Assembly (NCBI GenBank): GCA_002708845.1
Contig: PAPI01000022.1
Coordinates: 124,001-188,000, forward strand
Length of the DNA stretch: 64,000 nt
Reading direction: 5' to 3'
Source: Leeuwenhoekiella sp.
GTDB taxonomy: Bacteria; Bacteroidota; Bacteroidia; Flavobacteriales; Flavobacteriaceae
The position numbers and the translations under genes were made by a program. This document shows, piece after piece, positions 37,124 to 45,598 of this stretch (positions are counted from its first letter, which is position 1; every line of letters begins with the position of its first letter). The notes under the pieces were generated by a model. It saw only the letters and a program-made list of their open reading frames with translations. It made no database searches and had not been told where the DNA came from.

Positions 37124-37455
37124 CTTTGAAAAAATAAAAACTGCTCTTAAAAGAAACTTTCTAATTTTGACTAACCGTCTAAATCGTCTGTATATTTATT
37201 CTACTTGCGGATAATTTGGACCATACCATTTTTTGCCGTTTGATATAAGTATAGGTATGAAATGTTCATTCTTCTATAAAATAATTGCTATTAGTAAGTA
37301 AATCAATTGTATTTCTAGTGGATTGCACTCGAAATGGGGTGATAAAACTAAATGTTTTAGAGATCCCTAATTTAAAAAAAGACAAGAAGTTTTATACAAG
37401 TAATATTTATTGAATAATTATATTATTTTTGAAAATATAATTCAAAATAGTTTAG

Positions 37456-37463
37456 TATATTTG
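37456..37463 (+). promoter_or_regulatory. -7 promoter element of a small-RNA candidate
   Basis: TATATTTG is a full match to TAnnTTTG, far from any ORF on the plus strand: the preceding antiporter ends 333 bases upstream and no plus-strand gene follows within the next 2 kb. Confidence 0.5.
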
Positions 37464-37467
37464 GCAA

Positions 37468-37624
37468 CGAAAAGAATTGTTGGCTCTCTTGTTGTCCATA
37501 TTTGGTTTTAAAGTGTTAGTTGAGAGTAGTCATTAAAGTAATGTCAGATTGGGTTTAGGGACTAGTTCAGCAATGAACGCTTAATTCTGACAATCAAGCC
37601 TCCGAAAGGAGGCTTTCTTTTTTT
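37468..37624 (+). ncRNA. Candidate structured small RNA
   Basis: About 155 bases between an ideal -7 promoter element and a strong Rho-independent terminator, with no ORF. Predicted helices by eye are GCTCTC/GAGAGT (37483-37488 with 37522-37527), GTCAGA/TCTGAC (37543-37548 with 37586-37591), which encloses GTTCA-GCAA-TGAAC (37565-37578), and the terminal hairpin at 37596. This is the layout of an independent RNA gene; it may match a known family I cannot search. The surrounding 569-base gap holds nothing else. Confidence 0.5.
37596..37624 (+). terminator. Terminator of the small-RNA candidate
   Basis: An 8-bp GC-rich stem AAGCCTCC/GGAGGCTT closed by a GAAA tetraloop, followed by TTCTTTTTTT. 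Confidence 0.85.
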
Positions 37625-37692
37625 AAATAATTTTAAAATACTCATTTTTAGTATTTTAAAATATTTTTTCCTTGTTTTGTTTGCGTGTAATA

Positions 37693-38748
37693 TTATTCTG
37701 CACGTTCGATTCCTTCTTGAATTCGCTCTTCAACTTCTTCATTAGTCTCTTCGTCAATTTCAGGTTTTTCTGTTTTTCTAAATTCTTCGAGCCAAAACGT
37801 GAAATACATGGGAAAGTGATCTGAGCCAATAAATCCAAGGCGCTCCATATTATTTACGGTAATATTTTTAGAATGAAAGAGGTGATCGATGGGAAATCTC
37901 AAATACCAGTAATCGGCGTGAAATGTGGGGAATAGTCCTCTTCCTATGCGTGGATCAATCAGGCCTGTGATGCGGGCAAACAGTTTGCTCACCCGTGACC
38001 AGACTACATCATTAAGGTCTCCGCACACAATTACCTGAGCATCATCATCCAGTTCACGTACCGCTTTACCAACAATCAACAATTCTGCATCGCGCTCTTC
38101 GCTGGTTTCATTTTCGGTAGGGCTGGGAGGTGCCGGGTGAACACAAATAAGGTTTAAAGGTTTGTAGCCCCCGTAGTGGACTTTTGTAAATATGGAAGGC
38201 ACGTCTTTTTCAACCAGATAATTTACCTGAGTTTCTGAAAGCTCCATTTTACTATACAGGTGCATTCCATATAAATTGTCTAAAGGTACGCGAACCACAT
38301 GCGGATAGTCTTTTTCAAAAGGTTGTAAAGCTTCTTCCCACTTTGAATCGGTTTCCATCACTAAAAACAGATCGGGATCTTTTCGTTTTATTTCCTGAAT
38401 AAGCTTTTCATAATCCCTGTTGGTTTGAAGTACGTTACTGCTTATCAAACTTATTTGTTTTAAGTGATCAGAATTTTTCGGTTTTGACTGACTTAGCGGA
38501 TAATATTTTGAGTAGGGAAAAACGACAAAAAACTGAAAAACAAATGCAGCAATTAGACTTATGAGTGTAACATACTGCCAGGATTCTCTCGGATATTCAA
38601 GAGTAAAAAGCAGAACTATAATTAGAAGTTGCAAAAAGCTTGTTTGAACGCGAATAAAATCCCAACCCCTTATGATCCAATGTGTGCCACGTGTTAGGGG
38701 AAGCAGCGCAATTACAATAAGGAAAACGGCAAAGCTGTAAAGAATCAT
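37693..38748 (-). CDS. Endonuclease/exonuclease/phosphatase-family membrane protein
   Basis: 351 residues. Three hydrophobic helices at the N-terminus (within about residues 1-75) are followed by an EEP domain: ISSNVLQTNRDYEKL, FLVMETDSKW, ICVHPAPPSP, VVCGDLNDVVWS and a terminal GSDHFPMYF. Catalytic residues expected from the family (Asn, Glu, Asp/Asn, His) are visible. Phosphodiesterase or phospholipase activity at the outer face of the inner membrane is plausible. It begins eight bases after gldA on the same strand. The C-terminus is a short Glu-rich tail. Confidence 0.88.
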   Translation of the reverse strand: MILYSFAVFLIVIALLPLTRGTHWIIRGWDFIRVQTSFLQLLIIVLLFTLEYPRESWQYVTLISLIAAFVFQFFVVFPYSKYYPLSQSKPKNSDHLKQISLISSNVLQTNRDYEKLIQEIKRKDPDLFLVMETDSKWEEALQPFEKDYPHVVRVPLDNLYGMHLYSKMELSETQVNYLVEKDVPSIFTKVHYGGYKPLNLICVHPAPPSPTENETSEERDAELLIVGKAVRELDDDAQVIVCGDLNDVVWSRVSKLFARITGLIDPRIGRGLFPTFHADYWYLRFPIDHLFHSKNITVNNMERLGFIGSDHFPMYFTFWLEEFRKTEKPEIDEETNEEVEERIQEGIERAE

Positions 38749-38756
38749 AGGTCAGA

Positions 38757-39653
38757 TTAGTTGCTGGTAAGCTCGTGAAACAATTGTTCAAGCGTGAGGT
38801 TTTTTCGATTGAGTTGCAGGGTTTTTAGTCCGTTATCATGGGCGAAATCAAATAGTGCAGGCCTCATGTCTTTGCTGGTGTTGAACGTAATCTCGTATAC
38901 AAATCCCTTTGTATTTTTAATAGATTCTACATAAGGCAACTTTTTAAGTGCCACTTCTTCAACCCGATAATCAAATTCAACCTCAATAAGCTGGTCTGCA
39001 GCTTCGGTTAGTTCTTTAAGATTTCTATCTGCTACGATTTTACCTTTATTGATGATGATTACCCGGTCACACATAGCTTCCACTTCCTGCATTACATGTG
39101 TCGAGAGTAATACGGTTTTGTCTTTACCAATAGTGCGTATAAGTTGTCTGATGTCCCGCAGCTGATTGGGGTCTAGCCCGGTTGTGGGTTCATCAAGAAT
39201 AAGAACCTCAGGATCATGCAGTAAAGCTGCCGCAAGGCCCACGCGTTGTTTGTATCCTTTGCTCAGTTGCTTTATTTTTTTAGAGATTTCCTGAGTAAGA
39301 CCAGTCATTTCGATAACCGTATCAATGCGTTGAGCCGGTGCTTTGCTCAGATTTGCCATGAGCTTAAGGTATTCTCTGACATACATGTCGGGGTACAGCG
39401 GATTGTTTTCAGCCAGATATCCTACGTTTTGCTGCACATTTGGCGAGGAGTCTTCAACTGAAAACCCGGTTACGATCGCTTTACCCGAAGTGGGTTTTAG
39501 CAAGGTCGTGAGTATTTTCATCAAAGTGCTTTTGCCTGCACCATTTGGTCCTAAAAAACCCGTGATTTCTCCTTTTTTAATTTCAAAGTTAACCCCATCA
39601 AGAGCTTTTTGTGCTCCATAGTTTTTTGAAATATCCTGAACCTGTATTGACAT
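38757..39653 (-). CDS. gldA: Gliding-motility-associated ABC transporter ATPase GldA
   Basis: 298 residues from ATG 39653 (MSIQVQDISKNYGAQKAL); the frame extends upstream to 39686 without support. ABC motifs are Walker A GPNGAGKSTLMKIL, signature LSKGYKQRVG, Walker B VLILDEPTTGLDP and a switch His in LLSTHVMQE. The opening and the HELTSN-type end are typical of GldA in flavobacteria. GldA pairs with GldF and GldG, which are not in the window. It is needed for gliding in some species. It is transcribed together with the EEP gene. Confidence 0.9.
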   Translation of the reverse strand: MSIQVQDISKNYGAQKALDGVNFEIKKGEITGFLGPNGAGKSTLMKILTTLLKPTSGKAIVTGFSVEDSSPNVQQNVGYLAENNPLYPDMYVREYLKLMANLSKAPAQRIDTVIEMTGLTQEISKKIKQLSKGYKQRVGLAAALLHDPEVLILDEPTTGLDPNQLRDIRQLIRTIGKDKTVLLSTHVMQEVEAMCDRVIIINKGKIVADRNLKELTEAADQLIEVEFDYRVEEVALKKLPYVESIKNTKGFVYEITFNTSKDMRPALFDFAHDNGLKTLQLNRKNLTLEQLFHELTSN

Positions 39654-39917
39654 AGTTTTTTGATACGTAGTGCTAAAATTACTCAATTAGAGAGGAGTCT
39701 CTTCTATATTAAAACTTAAAATTAAAAGGGAATAGTAAATATCAAGAGATTAAAATGATCGAGTGTAATGATATTTCTAACAAACGGTCCCAAATTAGAG
39801 TGCACTTTGTAATTCATTTAAAAAAAACAGCTGTTTTATTGAATATATGCAAAAGTTGTATGTTCTTCTAGCTGTTCTTAATTATTTAAGTACTTTAGCT
39901 GCGTAAAAATCAAGACA

Positions 39918-39989
39918 ATGATCAATTTTGGTTACTTCTTTAATCGCTATTACTTCTTTTTCTTTTGGAAAGAGACGGGACCGCTTTAG
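39918..39989 (+). CDS. Phe/Tyr-rich leader peptide of the aromatic operon
   Basis: A 23-codon ORF from ATG to TAG with seven Phe, three Tyr and one Trp codons (11 of 23), including the run YYFFFFW. It precedes pheA by about 100 bases. Its last codons contain CGGGACC (39976-39982), which can pair with GGTCCCG at 40017-40023. It is too short for usual gene callers. The role is ribosome-stalling control of the downstream operon. Confidence 0.85.
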   Translation: MINFGYFFNRYYFFFFWKETGPL

Positions 39990-40048
39990 AGTAACTTATA
40001 GTATATAACACACTGAGGTCCCGATTTAATAAATCGGGATTTTTTTTT
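39976..40048 (+). promoter_or_regulatory. Transcription attenuator (antiterminator/terminator) of pheA
   Basis: The terminator is TCCCGATTT/AAATCGGGA (40019-40027 with 40031-40039) followed by nine T residues (40040-40048). Its left arm is also complementary to CGGGACC inside the leader ORF (39976-39982 with 40017-40023). When ribosomes stall at Phe/Tyr codons this upstream segment is free and the antiterminator forms. When translation reaches the stop, the ribosome covers it and the terminator forms. This is a classical amino-acid attenuator. Confidence 0.85.
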
Positions 40049-40092
40049 GCCGGATTGAGATTGATAGCTAACAGTTAAATAACAGTAATACA

Positions 40093-40917
40093 TTGAAACA
40101 TACAGTTGCCATACAGGGAATACGAGGTTCTTTTCACCACAAAGTGGCGCAGGACTTTTTTGGTGAAGATGTTGATGTGGTGGCTTGTAGTAGTTTTCAG
40201 GATGTGGTTAACAGTTTGCTTAAAGACACAGCGACAGATGCAGTGATGGCTATCGAAAATTCAATCGCCGGAAGCATCATTCCCAATTACGCATTGATCG
40301 ATAAAAATAATCTCAATATTGAAGGTGAGCGTTATTTAGAGATAAGTCAGAATCTTATGGCAATGCCTGGTCAAAAGCTGGCAGACCTTAAGGAAGTGTG
40401 GTCGCACCCAATGGCATTGTTGCAGTGTAATGATTTTTTTCAGGACCACGAGCATATACGTCTCGTTGAGCAGGACGATACGGCCGCAGCAGCTATGCGC
40501 ATCGCCGAATCTGGAACAACAGGGGTGGGCGCTATTGCGAGTAAAACGGCGGCTCAGATTTATGGACTTGAGCTACTTGCAGAAGATATACAAACCATTA
40601 AGGCAAATTCCACACGTTTTTTTGTGTTGAATACTAACGGTCGCACAGAGGCCGATGTTCCTGATAAAGCTTCAGTTAAATTTCTGACTGATCATAAAAG
40701 AGGTAGCCTTGCAGCTGTACTCAACGTGATGAGTGATTGCCGTCTTAATTTGACAAAAATCCAATCACTACCTGTTATTGAAACACCCTGGAAATATGCT
40801 TTTTTTGTTGATGTAACTTTTGAGAATTACGAAGACTTTGAGAAGGCAAAAAAGCTTCTAGCTATTATGGCTCAGGAATTTAAAGTATTGGGCGAATATA
40901 AAAACCGAAAATCATGA
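40093..40917 (+). CDS. pheA: Prephenate dehydratase
   Basis: 274 residues from a TTG start; no ATG lies upstream in frame. It converts prephenate to phenylpyruvate in Phe synthesis. The N-terminal GIRGSFHHKVAQDFF and MAIENSIAGSIIPNY and the motif NSTRFFVLN are prephenate dehydratase signatures. A C-terminal ACT domain (about 193-274, DHKRGSLAAVLNVMSDCRLNLTKIQSLP) allows Phe feedback inhibition. It is first in the operon behind the attenuator and overlaps the aminotransferase by four bases. No chorismate mutase domain is fused; that activity is at the operon end. Confidence 0.94.
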   Translation: MKHTVAIQGIRGSFHHKVAQDFFGEDVDVVACSSFQDVVNSLLKDTATDAVMAIENSIAGSIIPNYALIDKNNLNIEGERYLEISQNLMAMPGQKLADLKEVWSHPMALLQCNDFFQDHEHIRLVEQDDTAAAAMRIAESGTTGVGAIASKTAAQIYGLELLAEDIQTIKANSTRFFVLNTNGRTEADVPDKASVKFLTDHKRGSLAAVLNVMSDCRLNLTKIQSLPVIETPWKYAFFVDVTFENYEDFEKAKKLLAIMAQEFKVLGEYKNRKS

Positions 40918-42068
40918 TTATAGATTCGGCAAACCGACTAAATCAAACCGCAGAGTACTACTTTTCGCGTAAACTAAAAGAAGTGCGTGCGCTTGCTGCC
41001 CAGGGAAAACCCATTATTAATATGGGTATCGGCAGTCCAGATTTACCACCACCACCTCATGTTATTGAGGCACTTACCAATTCATTGGTTGATGGTCCTG
41101 CGCATCAATACCAGAGTTATAAGGGATTGCCAGAGCTTACTGCTGCAATGTCAACGTTTTACGAAAACCAATATGGGGTAAAACTAGATGCTGAAAGCGA
41201 AATTTTACCGCTTATGGGGTCTAAAGAAGGCATCATGCACATCAGCATGGCTTTTTTGAATCCAGGAGATGAGGTGTTGATTCCTAATCCAGGTTATCCT
41301 ACCTATACTTCGGTAACCCGTTTAGTTGAGGCCGAGCCGGTGTATTACAATTTAGATGCTTCAAACAATTGGATGCCTGATTACGATGCTTTGGCGCAGC
41401 GTGATTTGAGTAAGGTAAAATTGATGTGGGTAAACTATCCGCATATGCCTACCGGAGCAAAAGCTACAAAGGCTGATTTTGAAAACCTAATTGCTTTCGC
41501 GAAAGCAAACCAAATACTATTGGTAAATGACAATCCGTATAGCTTTATTCTTAACGAAAATCCCCAAAGTATTCTCGCTGTTGAAGGAGCAAAAGATGTG
41601 GCTATAGAGCTCAATTCGCTGAGTAAATCGTTCAATATGTCAGGCTGGCGCGTAGGTATGTTGCTTGGAGCTTCAGACTACATCAATACGGTTCTTACCG
41701 TAAAGAGTAATATGGATAGCGGTATGTTTTACGGCATACAAAAAGGAGCCGCTGCAGTTTTAAAAGAAGGAAAAGAGTGGTTTGATTCGTTAAATACGGT
41801 ATATCAAAAACGCAGGGAACTGGCTTGGCAACTGGCAGATCTTTTAAACTGTGAATACAGCAAAGACACAGCGGGTATGTTTGTTTGGGCCAAATTGCCA
41901 GAAGGAGCCGGTGATGCTGAAGCTTTTATTGACGATATTCTTATCAACAAAAGCATATTCATTACTCCCGGAAGTATTTTTGGTTCTCAGGGAGCCGGCT
42001 ATATCCGCTTTTCGCTTTGCGTAACCGAAGATAAAATCAAAGAAGCAATAAGTAGACTCAAGAACTAG
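40914..42068 (+). CDS. PLP-dependent aminotransferase (class I/II)
   Basis: 384 residues, fold type I. The PLP lysine lies in NSLSKSFNMSGWRVG, and NDNPYSFIL carries the family Asp/Tyr. Its position between pheA and tyrA suggests it transaminates phenylpyruvate and hydroxyphenylpyruvate to Phe and Tyr, though aspartate or diaminopimelate specificities share the fold. The ATG overlaps the pheA stop by four bases (ATGA) and the last base overlaps the tyrA start, so the operon is tightly coupled. Confidence 0.9.
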   Translation: MIIDSANRLNQTAEYYFSRKLKEVRALAAQGKPIINMGIGSPDLPPPPHVIEALTNSLVDGPAHQYQSYKGLPELTAAMSTFYENQYGVKLDAESEILPLMGSKEGIMHISMAFLNPGDEVLIPNPGYPTYTSVTRLVEAEPVYYNLDASNNWMPDYDALAQRDLSKVKLMWVNYPHMPTGAKATKADFENLIAFAKANQILLVNDNPYSFILNENPQSILAVEGAKDVAIELNSLSKSFNMSGWRVGMLLGASDYINTVLTVKSNMDSGMFYGIQKGAAAVLKEGKEWFDSLNTVYQKRRELAWQLADLLNCEYSKDTAGMFVWAKLPEGAGDAEAFIDDILINKSIFITPGSIFGSQGAGYIRFSLCVTEDKIKEAISRLKN

Positions 42069-42928
42069 TGGAAGAATTTAAAAACATATTTGTTTTAGGG
42101 ATAGGTCTTATAGGCGGCTCAATGGCACGCGATTTAAGACGCATTTTACCTCAGGCAACCTTTTATGGGATTGATGCTAACGACGACCATCTTGACGAAG
42201 CGGTAGGTCTGGGCGTTATTGATCATTCCAGCAGGATTGAAGCCTTAAGTCAGGCAGATCTGGTTATCCTTTCGATTCCTGTAGATCAGGCCAATTTGTT
42301 TCTTCCGGCGGTTTTAGATGCTGTTGAATCGCAGGCTTTAGTACTAGATGTTGGTTCTACAAAGGGCAGTGTTTGCGATGCGGTTAAAGATCATCCCAAA
42401 CGCAGTCAGTTTCTTGCAGCACATCCTATTGCAGGAACCGAATTTTCAGGACCTTCAGCAGCTATTGAATACTTGTTTCAGCATAAAACCATGATTCTTT
42501 GCGAAGTAGAACAAACCCGCGAAGATCTTCTAGATAAGGCGATGCAGGTTTTTGAAGCCCTTGAAATGAATATTCGCTATATGAATCCGCATTCACACGA
42601 TAAGCATATTGCGTATGTATCGCATTTATCACACATAAGTAGTTTTATGCTGGGTAAAACTGTGATTGAAAAGGAGAAAAATGAGAAGGATATTTTTGAT
42701 ATGGCGGGTAGTGGTTTTGCTTCTACCGTGCGCCTGGCCAAAAGTAACCCGGCTACCTGGACGCCCATTTTTAAAGAAAATAAGGCCAATGTGCTTGAAA
42801 GCTTGACAGAGTATATAAATAATTTAACGCATTTTAAAAACGTTCTCGAAGCAGATGATTTTGAGGAGGTTTATAACGAAATGCACAATACAAACCACAT
42901 AAAATCAATTCTTAAAGGATTATCGTAA
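42068..42928 (+). CDS. tyrA: Prephenate dehydrogenase
   Basis: 286 residues, GTG start sharing a base with the aminotransferase stop. The Rossmann motif FVLGIGLIGGSMARDL near the N-terminus, LDVGSTKGSVCDAV and FLAAHPIAGTEFSGPSAA are TyrA signatures. It oxidatively decarboxylates prephenate to 4-hydroxyphenylpyruvate. There is no ACT domain, so feedback regulation may rest on the attenuator and on the DAHP synthase. It lies in the pheA operon. Confidence 0.93.
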   Translation: MEEFKNIFVLGIGLIGGSMARDLRRILPQATFYGIDANDDHLDEAVGLGVIDHSSRIEALSQADLVILSIPVDQANLFLPAVLDAVESQALVLDVGSTKGSVCDAVKDHPKRSQFLAAHPIAGTEFSGPSAAIEYLFQHKTMILCEVEQTREDLLDKAMQVFEALEMNIRYMNPHSHDKHIAYVSHLSHISSFMLGKTVIEKEKNEKDIFDMAGSGFASTVRLAKSNPATWTPIFKENKANVLESLTEYINNLTHFKNVLEADDFEEVYNEMHNTNHIKSILKGLS

Positions 42929-42956
42929 CCGGCTAAAAGCTGTAAATTTGTTGAAT

Positions 42957-44048
42957 ATGGAAAATAAGAAAGAACTTAGAAACTGGTTAGATGCATTCAA
43001 TCTGGACCACCCGCTTGTAATAGCCGGTCCATGTAGTGCAGAAACTGAAGAGCAGGTGCTTAAAATCGCACACGAGCTTAAAGACACTGATGCAACTGTT
43101 TTTAGAGCAGGTATCTGGAAACCACGTACCCGTCCCGGAATGTTTGAGGGTGTAGGTGCTTTGGGTCTGAAGTGGATGCAAAAAGCCAAAGAAGAAACCG
43201 GAATGCTTACCACGACTGAGGTAGCAAACCCAAATCACGTTGAGCTTGCGCTTAAGCATGACATCGATATTTTATGGATTGGTGCCCGTACTACAGTTTC
43301 TCCATTTAATATTCAGGAGATTGCAGAAGCTTTGAAAGGTACCGATAAGGTAGTTCTGATTAAAAACCCGGTTAACCCGGATTTGGCACTTTGGTTAGGA
43401 GCTGTAGAGCGTTTCTACACGCAAGACGTGAAAAATCTTGGTGTGATTCACAGAGGTTTTTCTACTTATGAAAAGACCAAATACCGTAACAATCCAGAGT
43501 GGCAATTGGCTGTAGATCTTCAGAATAAATTCCCGGATCTTCCATTAATTCTTGATCCATCGCATATTGCAGGGCGTCGTGATATCATTTTTGATTTGTG
43601 CCAGACCGGTCTTGATTTGAACTATGATGGGATTATGGTAGAAACCCATTACGATCCAGACAATGCATGGAGTGATGCCAAGCAGCAAATCACACCATCT
43701 ACTTTGGTTCAGATTATGAAAGACCTTAAAATCCGTAAGGAAGAAGGTACTGCGGCAGAATTTAATAATAAGCTAAATACCCTACGTACTCAGATTGATG
43801 TGGTAGACCATCAGTTGATTGAAAGTCTTGGGAAGCGTATGAAAATCGCCGATGCAATCGGGGAACTGAAAACGCAAAATAACGTAGCGATTTTACAATC
43901 TAAGCGTTGGAATGAGATCCTTGGAGCGATGATTCTTGAAGGAGAACAACACAACCTGAGTGAAGAATTTATTCTTCGTGTGTTTAAAGCGATTCACCAG
44001 GAGTCAATCAACCACCAGAAAAAAATCTCCAGAATGGAGGAAGCTTAG
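42957..44048 (+). CDS. Bifunctional DAHP synthase / chorismate mutase
   Basis: 363 residues. The start ATG 42957 (MENKKELRNW) was chosen over two preceding in-frame TTG codons. The N-terminal 265 residues are a type I-beta-like DAHP synthase (LVIAGPCSAETEEQV, FRAGIWKPRTRPG, LIKNPVNPDL, LDPSHIAGRRDI). Residues about 275-360 form an AroQ-type chorismate mutase (TLRTQIDVVDHQLIESLGKR, EEFILRVFKAIHQESI). It thus provides the first step of the shikimate pathway and the branch point to Phe/Tyr. Domain fusion in this order is known from Bacteroidota. A -7-like TAAATTTG just upstream might give a second internal promoter. Confidence 0.93.
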   Translation: MENKKELRNWLDAFNLDHPLVIAGPCSAETEEQVLKIAHELKDTDATVFRAGIWKPRTRPGMFEGVGALGLKWMQKAKEETGMLTTTEVANPNHVELALKHDIDILWIGARTTVSPFNIQEIAEALKGTDKVVLIKNPVNPDLALWLGAVERFYTQDVKNLGVIHRGFSTYEKTKYRNNPEWQLAVDLQNKFPDLPLILDPSHIAGRRDIIFDLCQTGLDLNYDGIMVETHYDPDNAWSDAKQQITPSTLVQIMKDLKIRKEEGTAAEFNNKLNTLRTQIDVVDHQLIESLGKRMKIADAIGELKTQNNVAILQSKRWNEILGAMILEGEQHNLSEEFILRVFKAIHQESINHQKKISRMEEA

Positions 44049-44061
44049 GATTTAAGCTCAT

Positions 44062-44092
44062 AAAAAAAGGCGCTCACTGAGCGCCTTTTTTT
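44062..44092. terminator. Bidirectional terminator after the aromatic operon
   Basis: GGCGCTC/GAGCGCC (7 bp, 3-base loop) flanked by seven A on one side and a run of T on the other. It serves both the operon and the convergent secreted-protein gene that ends at 44091. Confidence 0.88.
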
Positions 44093-44549
44093 ATTCCTGT
44101 TTTGCTCTTTTAAAGATGTATCGGGTAACATAAATACCATTTTCATCACCATCACCGCCATAACTTTCAACTCCGCTATTTACAAAAGCGAGCTCCCAGC
44201 CTTCTTCGGCCATGGCATTTATTTTTGAAGTCACAACAGCATCATTAGCCGCGATATTTTGAAAACGAATGCCGCCTATGTTGAAGAAGTTTAAAAGTTT
44301 GGTCTCTTCAAAATTCTTAAGTCGAATATCGCTTCGGTCTGACTTATTGCGAGAATCGTCTTCTTCAGAACGTTCTGAGGTAAATTCTTTATAATTCCGG
44401 CTTTCAAGCGTTGAGATCATACGTGATCTGCCCAGACCATTGGGAATAATTGATTCAATAACGGTTACCGTTTGATACTCAAAAACCTGGGCAATCAGGC
44501 TCAGGTTAAAGCTTACAAACAATAAAAATAAGAACGTAGATTTTTTCAT
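44091..44549 (-). CDS. Secreted protein of unknown function
   Basis: 152 residues with a signal peptide (about 1-20, ending LIAQ). The mature part starts VFEYQTVTVIESI and ends with a small domain containing INAMAEEGWELAFVNSGVES, which resembles the DUF4177 type (a beta-sheet followed by GWEL). The central section is charged and probably disordered. No catalytic motif is visible. It stands alone between the aromatic operon and rsgA; its stop overlaps the shared terminator. Confidence 0.75.
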   Translation of the reverse strand: MKKSTFLFLLFVSFNLSLIAQVFEYQTVTVIESIIPNGLGRSRMISTLESRNYKEFTSERSEEDDSRNKSDRSDIRLKNFEETKLLNFFNIGGIRFQNIAANDAVVTSKINAMAEEGWELAFVNSGVESYGGDGDENGIYVTRYIFKRAKQE

Positions 44550-44628
44550 AATAGGAATTTGAGGTTTAAGGAATTTGATTCATTTAAAATAAAGTAGTTT
44601 TACATTTCTAAAATAGTAAAAATACCAT

Positions 44629-45582
44629 TTGAAAGGAACCGTTTACAAATCAACCGGAAGCTGGTATAGCGTCAAGGCCGAAGATGGCACGTTCTACGAT
44701 TGCCGTATAAAAGGGCGTTTCCGAATTCAAGGGATTAAAAGTACCAATCCGGTGGCTGTGGGCGACAAGGTGATTTTTGAGCTGGAGCAAACCAGTGATG
44801 CAGTTACAGGTGTCATAAAAGACATTGAAGATCGCGAGAACTACGTCATTCGTAAGTCGGTTAATCTTTCCAAGCAGACCCACATCATTGCCGCCAATGT
44901 TGATTTATGTTTTTTGGTCATTACGCTAAATAACCCACCTACATTTACTGCTTTTATAGACCGTTTTCTAGTCACCTGTGAAGCTTATCATATCGAGGCA
45001 GTCCTGCTTTTTAATAAAGTTGATACCTTAAGCGATGAAGAATTTGGCGAAGTAAAATATTTAGCCGATATGTACCGGGAGATCGGGTATACCTGTATAG
45101 GTGTTTCAGCATTGACGGGTAAAAATGTTGATCAGGTAAAAGAACTGATGTTGAATAAAACCAGCATTTTCTCTGGTCATAGCGGGGTTGGTAAATCTAC
45201 TTTAGTTAATGCTATTGAGCCTGTGTTAGATTTGAAGACCAAGGCCATTAGTGATCAACATATGCAGGGGCAACATACCACCACCTTTGCCGAAATGTTT
45301 GATCTTGATTTTGGAGCACGAATTATCGACACGCCTGGAATAAAAGGTTTTGGTGTGGTTGATATGGAAAGGGAAGAAGTTGGCGATTATTTCCCTGAAT
45401 TTTTTGAACTGAAAGATCAGTGTAAGTTTAATAATTGTCTGCATCTCGAAGAACCGCATTGCGCTGTAAAAGCTGCTTTAGAAGAAGATAAATTATACTG
45501 GTCGAGATATCAAAGCTATCGCCAGATTCTCGAAGGTGATGATGAAAACTACAGAAGGACTAATTACGATTCCAATCTTTAA
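44629..45582 (+). CDS. rsgA: Ribosome small-subunit-dependent GTPase
   Basis: 317 residues from a TTG start. It is a circularly permuted GTPase: an N-terminal OB fold (GRFRIQGIKSTNPVAVGDKV), G4 LFNKVD, then G1 SGHSGVGKSTLVNAI, G3 DTPGIKGFG, and a C-terminal zinc region CKFNNCLHLEEPHCAV. It assists maturation of the 30S subunit. It overlaps no gene, but dtd follows 17 bases after its stop, suggesting one transcript. Confidence 0.94.
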   Translation: MKGTVYKSTGSWYSVKAEDGTFYDCRIKGRFRIQGIKSTNPVAVGDKVIFELEQTSDAVTGVIKDIEDRENYVIRKSVNLSKQTHIIAANVDLCFLVITLNNPPTFTAFIDRFLVTCEAYHIEAVLLFNKVDTLSDEEFGEVKYLADMYREIGYTCIGVSALTGKNVDQVKELMLNKTSIFSGHSGVGKSTLVNAIEPVLDLKTKAISDQHMQGQHTTTFAEMFDLDFGARIIDTPGIKGFGVVDMEREEVGDYFPEFFELKDQCKFNNCLHLEEPHCAVKAALEEDKLYWSRYQSYRQILEGDDENYRRTNYDSNL

Positions 45583-45598
45583 AAATTTAAGAAATTTA

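Noticed and set aside
37631-37661. TTTTAAAATACT/AGTATTTTAAAA hairpin as a terminator for the minus-strand EEP gene
   Set aside because: It is entirely AT apart from one pair and is followed by A rather than T on the minus strand, so it is too weak to call.
39824-39837. Palindrome AAAACAGCTGTTTT upstream of the aromatic operon
   Set aside because: A single 14-base AT-rich palindrome without a second copy or promoter overlap; it may be chance, and the attenuator explains regulation.
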